From Verrucomicrobiota bacterium (GTDB lineage: Bacteria > Verrucomicrobiota > Verrucomicrobiia > Limisphaerales > JACRJZ01): 44,068 nucleotides of DNA. Shown here piece by piece: positions 41,606-44,068 of this stretch (positions are counted from its first letter, which is position 1; each line of letters begins with the position of its first letter). The position numbers and the translations under genes were made by a program. Location of the stretch: assembly GCA_016219875.1 (NCBI GenBank), contig JACRJZ010000121.1:1-44068 (forward strand). Reading direction: 5' to 3'. Below the pieces are notes generated by a model. The model was not told the DNA's origin and did no database searches. It saw nothing but the letters and a program-made list of their open reading frames with translations.

Positions 41606-42817
41606 TCAGTCGAGGATCGGCTCGCTGCCGTCGATCATCTTCACCTTGTTGTGGGCGAAGTATTCTTTCGTCAGCGCCTTGAGCATCCTGGCGCGGTGGT
41701 CGTAAAGCCGTTTGAGCTTGCGCGGCTTGTGCCGGGCCAGCGCGTAGTGGGTGAGCAGCGGCATCGCGATCGTCGTGTCCGTGTAACAGACCACGGCGTC
41801 GGGCAGGCGGTCCGGATCGACCTTGCCCCAACTCACGGCTTCGCTCGGCGTCGCGCCGGAAAGGCCGCCCGTGTCGGGCCGCGCGTCGGTGACCTGGAGG
41901 AAATAATCCTGGCCGTATTCCTTGATGCGAAGCACTTCCTGGATTTGCGGCTCGGTCTGGAGCATGAAGTTCTTCGGGCTGCCGCCGCCCCACAGCACCA
42001 CGGCGCTCTTGCCGCCGGCACGCTTGGCCGCGAGCACGATGGCGGTGCTTTCGTTCACGTCGATCGAAGGGTTGACGCGGAGTTTGTTCCCGCGCAATTC
42101 CACGCCGGCGAAGTTCATGCCGATGGTGGAGTCGCCGGGCGAACTGGTGAAGCACGGCACGCCGGCGCGATACGCCGCAGCGAGCACCGACACGTCCTTC
42201 AAGCCGGCCTTGCGTTCCCATTCGGCGCAGTACTTGCCGATGAGATAATGCAGTTCGGCCGTGCCCATCTCCTTCTGGAACTCGGGTTGGATGAGGATGG
42301 CGCGGAGGATTTCGTCCGTGGCCATCAGGCAATCGCTGTAGCCGAGCAACACGTCGTAGATGCGGACGATGTCGTTGTTGCGTAGCTCAGTGTCGTCGAA
42401 CTTGAAGCTGCCGACCTTCACCGGGTAGTTCAGCGCGAAGTGCATGTCGTGGTACAGATTCGCGCCGGTGGCAACGAGCCAGTCCACGAAGCCGGCCTTG
42501 ATGAGCGGCACGATGCTGGAGCAGCCCATGCCCGCGGGCGTGAGCGCGCCGGCGAAGCTCATGCCGATGGTGACGTCGGCGCCGAGCATTTTCTCGGCGA
42601 ACAACTGGCTGGCTTCCTTGAGGCGCGCGGCGTTGTAGGCGAGGAAGGTTTCGTCGATCAGGTCGGGGAGCTTTTCCTTGCCGGTGATGTTCTTGGGCAG
42701 GATGCGCTTGCCGGACATGAACTTGTCCCGGTGCGGGCACTTCTGTTTCTTCAGCCAATCCGGCGTGTCGGAAAGGTCTTCGCGGTAACGTGAGGTCCGG
42801 TGTTGTTGCTTTGCCAT
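41606..42817 (-). CDS. Deoxyhypusine synthase-like protein
   Basis: A 403-residue NAD-dependent aminobutyl-transferase homologue. In eukaryotes and archaea the enzyme moves the aminobutyl group of spermidine to a lysine of eIF5A/aIF5A. Bacteria have no hypusine, so related bacterial proteins are thought to make homospermidine or other polyamines. Conserved regions include GMSFAGALTPAGMG, WLVATGANLYHD, FTSSPGDSTIGMN, and the active-site segment VLWGGGSPKNFMLQ with the Lys that forms the imine intermediate. The ATG at 42817 (MAKQQHRTSRY) is preferred to one at 42844. Residues 1-45 form an extension not in the eukaryotic enzyme. The gene lies upstream of the helicase on the same strand. The true acceptor is unknown. 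Confidence 0.88.
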   Translation of the reverse strand: MAKQQHRTSRYREDLSDTPDWLKKQKCPHRDKFMSGKRILPKNITGKEKLPDLIDETFLAYNAARLKEASQLFAEKMLGADVTIGMSFAGALTPAGMGCSSIVPLIKAGFVDWLVATGANLYHDMHFALNYPVKVGSFKFDDTELRNNDIVRIYDVLLGYSDCLMATDEILRAILIQPEFQKEMGTAELHYLIGKYCAEWERKAGLKDVSVLAAAYRAGVPCFTSSPGDSTIGMNFAGVELRGNKLRVNPSIDVNESTAIVLAAKRAGGKSAVVLWGGGSPKNFMLQTEPQIQEVLRIKEYGQDYFLQVTDARPDTGGLSGATPSEAVSWGKVDPDRLPDAVVCYTDTTIAMPLLTHYALARHKPRKLKRLYDHRARMLKALTKEYFAHNKVKMIDGSEPILD

Positions 42818-42935
42818 AGGTCTCAAAAAATCAGGCGGGAACAATACGAGCCTTCATCGTGTTGCCAACAAATTTAATCAAGAAAGTGGTCGCCCGCCGA
42901 GCCGGCGCGTGCTGGGATGACGCCCGCGAACGACT

Positions 42936-43832
42936 GTGAAAACCATCCCGCCAACCGGCCGGGCCACGAGGCGGTTTGGCTGGGCCATCACTGGCCTCGC
43001 CGTCCTCAGCACGATGCTGGCCGTGGCCGGAGCCGCGCCCGCCACGAACGCCCTCTCGCCGCAACCCGCTGTCATCGCTGGCGTCACGGAGCTTCCGCTC
43101 CACGTGGGCCGGCTCTTCGTCCCGACAAACTGCCGGCCCGCCGGAAGCCGCGTGGAACTGCTGGTCCATTTCCACGGCCACCTGCCGCTCATGGTGGAAA
43201 ATTTCCTCAAGGCCGGCCGGCCTGGGGCGCTGCTGGTCCTGAACTTCCCCGGCCTCTCCGCCGCCTACGCGAAGCCGTTTCAGGACACGAACGAGTTCAG
43301 CCGGGTGCTCGCCGAGACCCAGGATCGGCTGACCAAACACTTTGGCCGGAACACCGAGTTGGGACCGCTCGTCGTGTCCTCCTTCAGCGCCGGCTTTGGC
43401 GCGGTGCGTGAAATCCTCCAGCAACCCGCCGCGGAAGCCATCACAACGTTGGTGCTGGCGGACACGCTTTACGCCGGCTACGTCACCAACGACGGGAAGC
43501 GGGCGCCTGATCCTGCCCACTTGAAGGACTTCGTGCGCTTCGCGCGCCGCGCCGCGGATGGCCGCGCAACCATGATCGTCACGCACTCGCAGCTTGTCCC
43601 CGGCAGCTACGCCAGCACGGTGGAGACGGCGGAAGTCCTCATCGCCGCCGCCGGCACAACGCGGCGCAAGACCTCCGATCTCGACAGCACCAGCATGACG
43701 TTGGAATCCGTGGCCGACCGCGGCGGCTTCCATCTACGTTCCTACGAAGGCACGACCGGCCAGGACCACATGAACCACCTGAGACAAATTCACGCGGCGT
43801 GGCAACTGGTGCCGCGGGAACGGAAGCCGTGA
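42936..43832 (+). CDS. Exported alpha/beta-hydrolase-like protein
   Basis: A 298-residue protein starting at a GTG, with a signal peptide (FGWAITGLAVLSTMLAVAGAAP). The body looks like an alpha/beta hydrolase. LLVHFHGH is in the oxyanion-hole position, SSFSAGFGAV resembles a nucleophile elbow (S-x-S-x-G rather than G-x-S-x-G), LVLADTLYAGY may hold the acid, and GQDHMNHL gives a late His. The Ser of FSAG would be the nucleophile. It is probably periplasmic or secreted. I cannot name a substrate. The gene is divergent from the deoxyhypusine-synthase-like gene, with about 120 bases between them. A hairpin follows 32 bases after the stop. Confidence 0.75.
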   Translation: MKTIPPTGRATRRFGWAITGLAVLSTMLAVAGAAPATNALSPQPAVIAGVTELPLHVGRLFVPTNCRPAGSRVELLVHFHGHLPLMVENFLKAGRPGALLVLNFPGLSAAYAKPFQDTNEFSRVLAETQDRLTKHFGRNTELGPLVVSSFSAGFGAVREILQQPAAEAITTLVLADTLYAGYVTNDGKRAPDPAHLKDFVRFARRAADGRATMIVTHSQLVPGSYASTVETAEVLIAAAGTTRRKTSDLDSTSMTLESVADRGGFHLRSYEGTTGQDHMNHLRQIHAAWQLVPRERKP

Positions 43833-43864
43833 AGAAGTTGGGGAGCATGCCCGCCCCGGGCGTG

Positions 43865-43888
43865 GCTGGACGCGCCCTCGCGTCCAGC
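43865..43888. repeat. Perfect hairpin, possible bidirectional terminator or REP unit
   Basis: GCTGGACGCG and CGCGTCCAGC pair around the loop CCCT, 32 bases after the hydrolase-like gene. The foot is GTGG rather than GTAG. The loop CCCT also occurs in the GTAGG hairpin of the adjoining repeat. There is no T-run. Confidence 0.65.
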
Positions 43889-43927
43889 ACCGTGGGCCGA
43901 CGAATGGACTGGGGCGCTGGGAATAGG

Positions 43928-44061
43928 CTCAGACATCCTGAGCCGTGGAACGCGCCTGGGCCGCCCGGTGAGGGCACCGGGCCTACAAGGCACGCCTTTC
44001 CTGTAGGCCGGGTCCCCTGACCCGGTGAACGCCGCTTCATCTCGATTCCTGGCCTCCACAA
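43928..44061 (-). repeat. 134-base dispersed repeat, copy J
   Basis: Inverted copy of 15727-15860 with about ten differences. Both hairpin feet are intact here: CCTAC before the CCCGGTG hairpin on one strand, and GTAGG plus CCGGGTC-CCCT-GACCCGG on the other. The copy almost reaches the window end, so flanking sequence on the right cannot be judged. Confidence 0.9.
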
Positions 44062-44068
44062 GACCTCA

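Overview
The window is a GC-rich chromosomal segment, most likely from a member of the Verrucomicrobiota (Pedosphaera/Limisphaera-like). That assignment is an inference from gene content: a secreted protein with a VPEGGS-type C-terminal sorting signal, a Tat-exported Gfo/Idh/MocA oxidoreductase beside a HEAT-repeat protein, a PQQ-type beta-propeller protein, a very large Calx-beta/DUF11 surface protein, a bacterial deoxyhypusine-synthase homologue and many GTAG-footed palindromic repeats. No rRNA or tRNA genes, CRISPR array, prophage or transposase gene was seen.

Layout. 0.2-2.7 kb: two-gene ABC exporter (ATPase, permease). 2.7-8 kb: aldo/keto reductase (-), sorted surface protein (+), YgfZ/GcvT-like protein (-), and a divergent secreted PQQ-propeller protein (+). 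8.1-8.4 kb: one-piece tmRNA (-) with a nine-residue tag. 8.6-9.9 kb: membrane acyltransferase. 9.9-10.2 kb: small membrane protein interrupted by an in-frame TGA. 10.4-13.8 kb: oxidoreductase plus HEAT-repeat pair (-). 14.2-15.6 kb: two small membrane-anchored proteins. 16.1-25.0 kb: signalling cluster 1 (two TonB-dependent receptors, YfiR-like protein, CHASE8-HAMP histidine kinase, REC-PAS-kinase-REC hybrid). 25.5-26.9 kb: HAD-Nudix fusion followed by folB. 27.4-34.6 kb: signalling cluster 2 (YfiR-like, TonB receptor, CHASE8-HAMP-PAS kinase, second hybrid). 35.0-39.4 kb: giant surface protein. 39.5-42.8 kb: DEAD-box helicase and deoxyhypusine-synthase-like protein (-). 42.9-43.8 kb: exported alpha/beta-hydrolase-like protein.

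The most interesting part is the pair of signalling clusters. In the known YfiBNR system, periplasmic YfiR restrains the CHASE8-HAMP-GGDEF cyclase YfiN. Here the same sensory front end (YfiR plus a CHASE8-HAMP membrane protein) is joined to a histidine kinase. The outer-membrane partner appears to be a TonB-dependent receptor, and a cytoplasmic hybrid kinase with two receiver domains follows. This reads as a trans-envelope phosphorelay that has been duplicated and rearranged. No DNA-binding, GGDEF or EAL output is encoded nearby.

A second prediction concerns folate synthesis. The HAD-Nudix fusion sits 11 bases upstream of folB and could supply both dephosphorylation steps (dihydroneopterin triphosphate to monophosphate to dihydroneopterin) that precede the FolB aldolase.

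The intergenic spaces are rich in REP/REPIN-like elements. They share a GTAG foot but have several unrelated stem families. Three have loops holding four tandem heptanucleotides. A 134-base repeat in inverted orientation lies at 15.7 kb and 43.9-44.1 kb and brackets the signalling and surface region.
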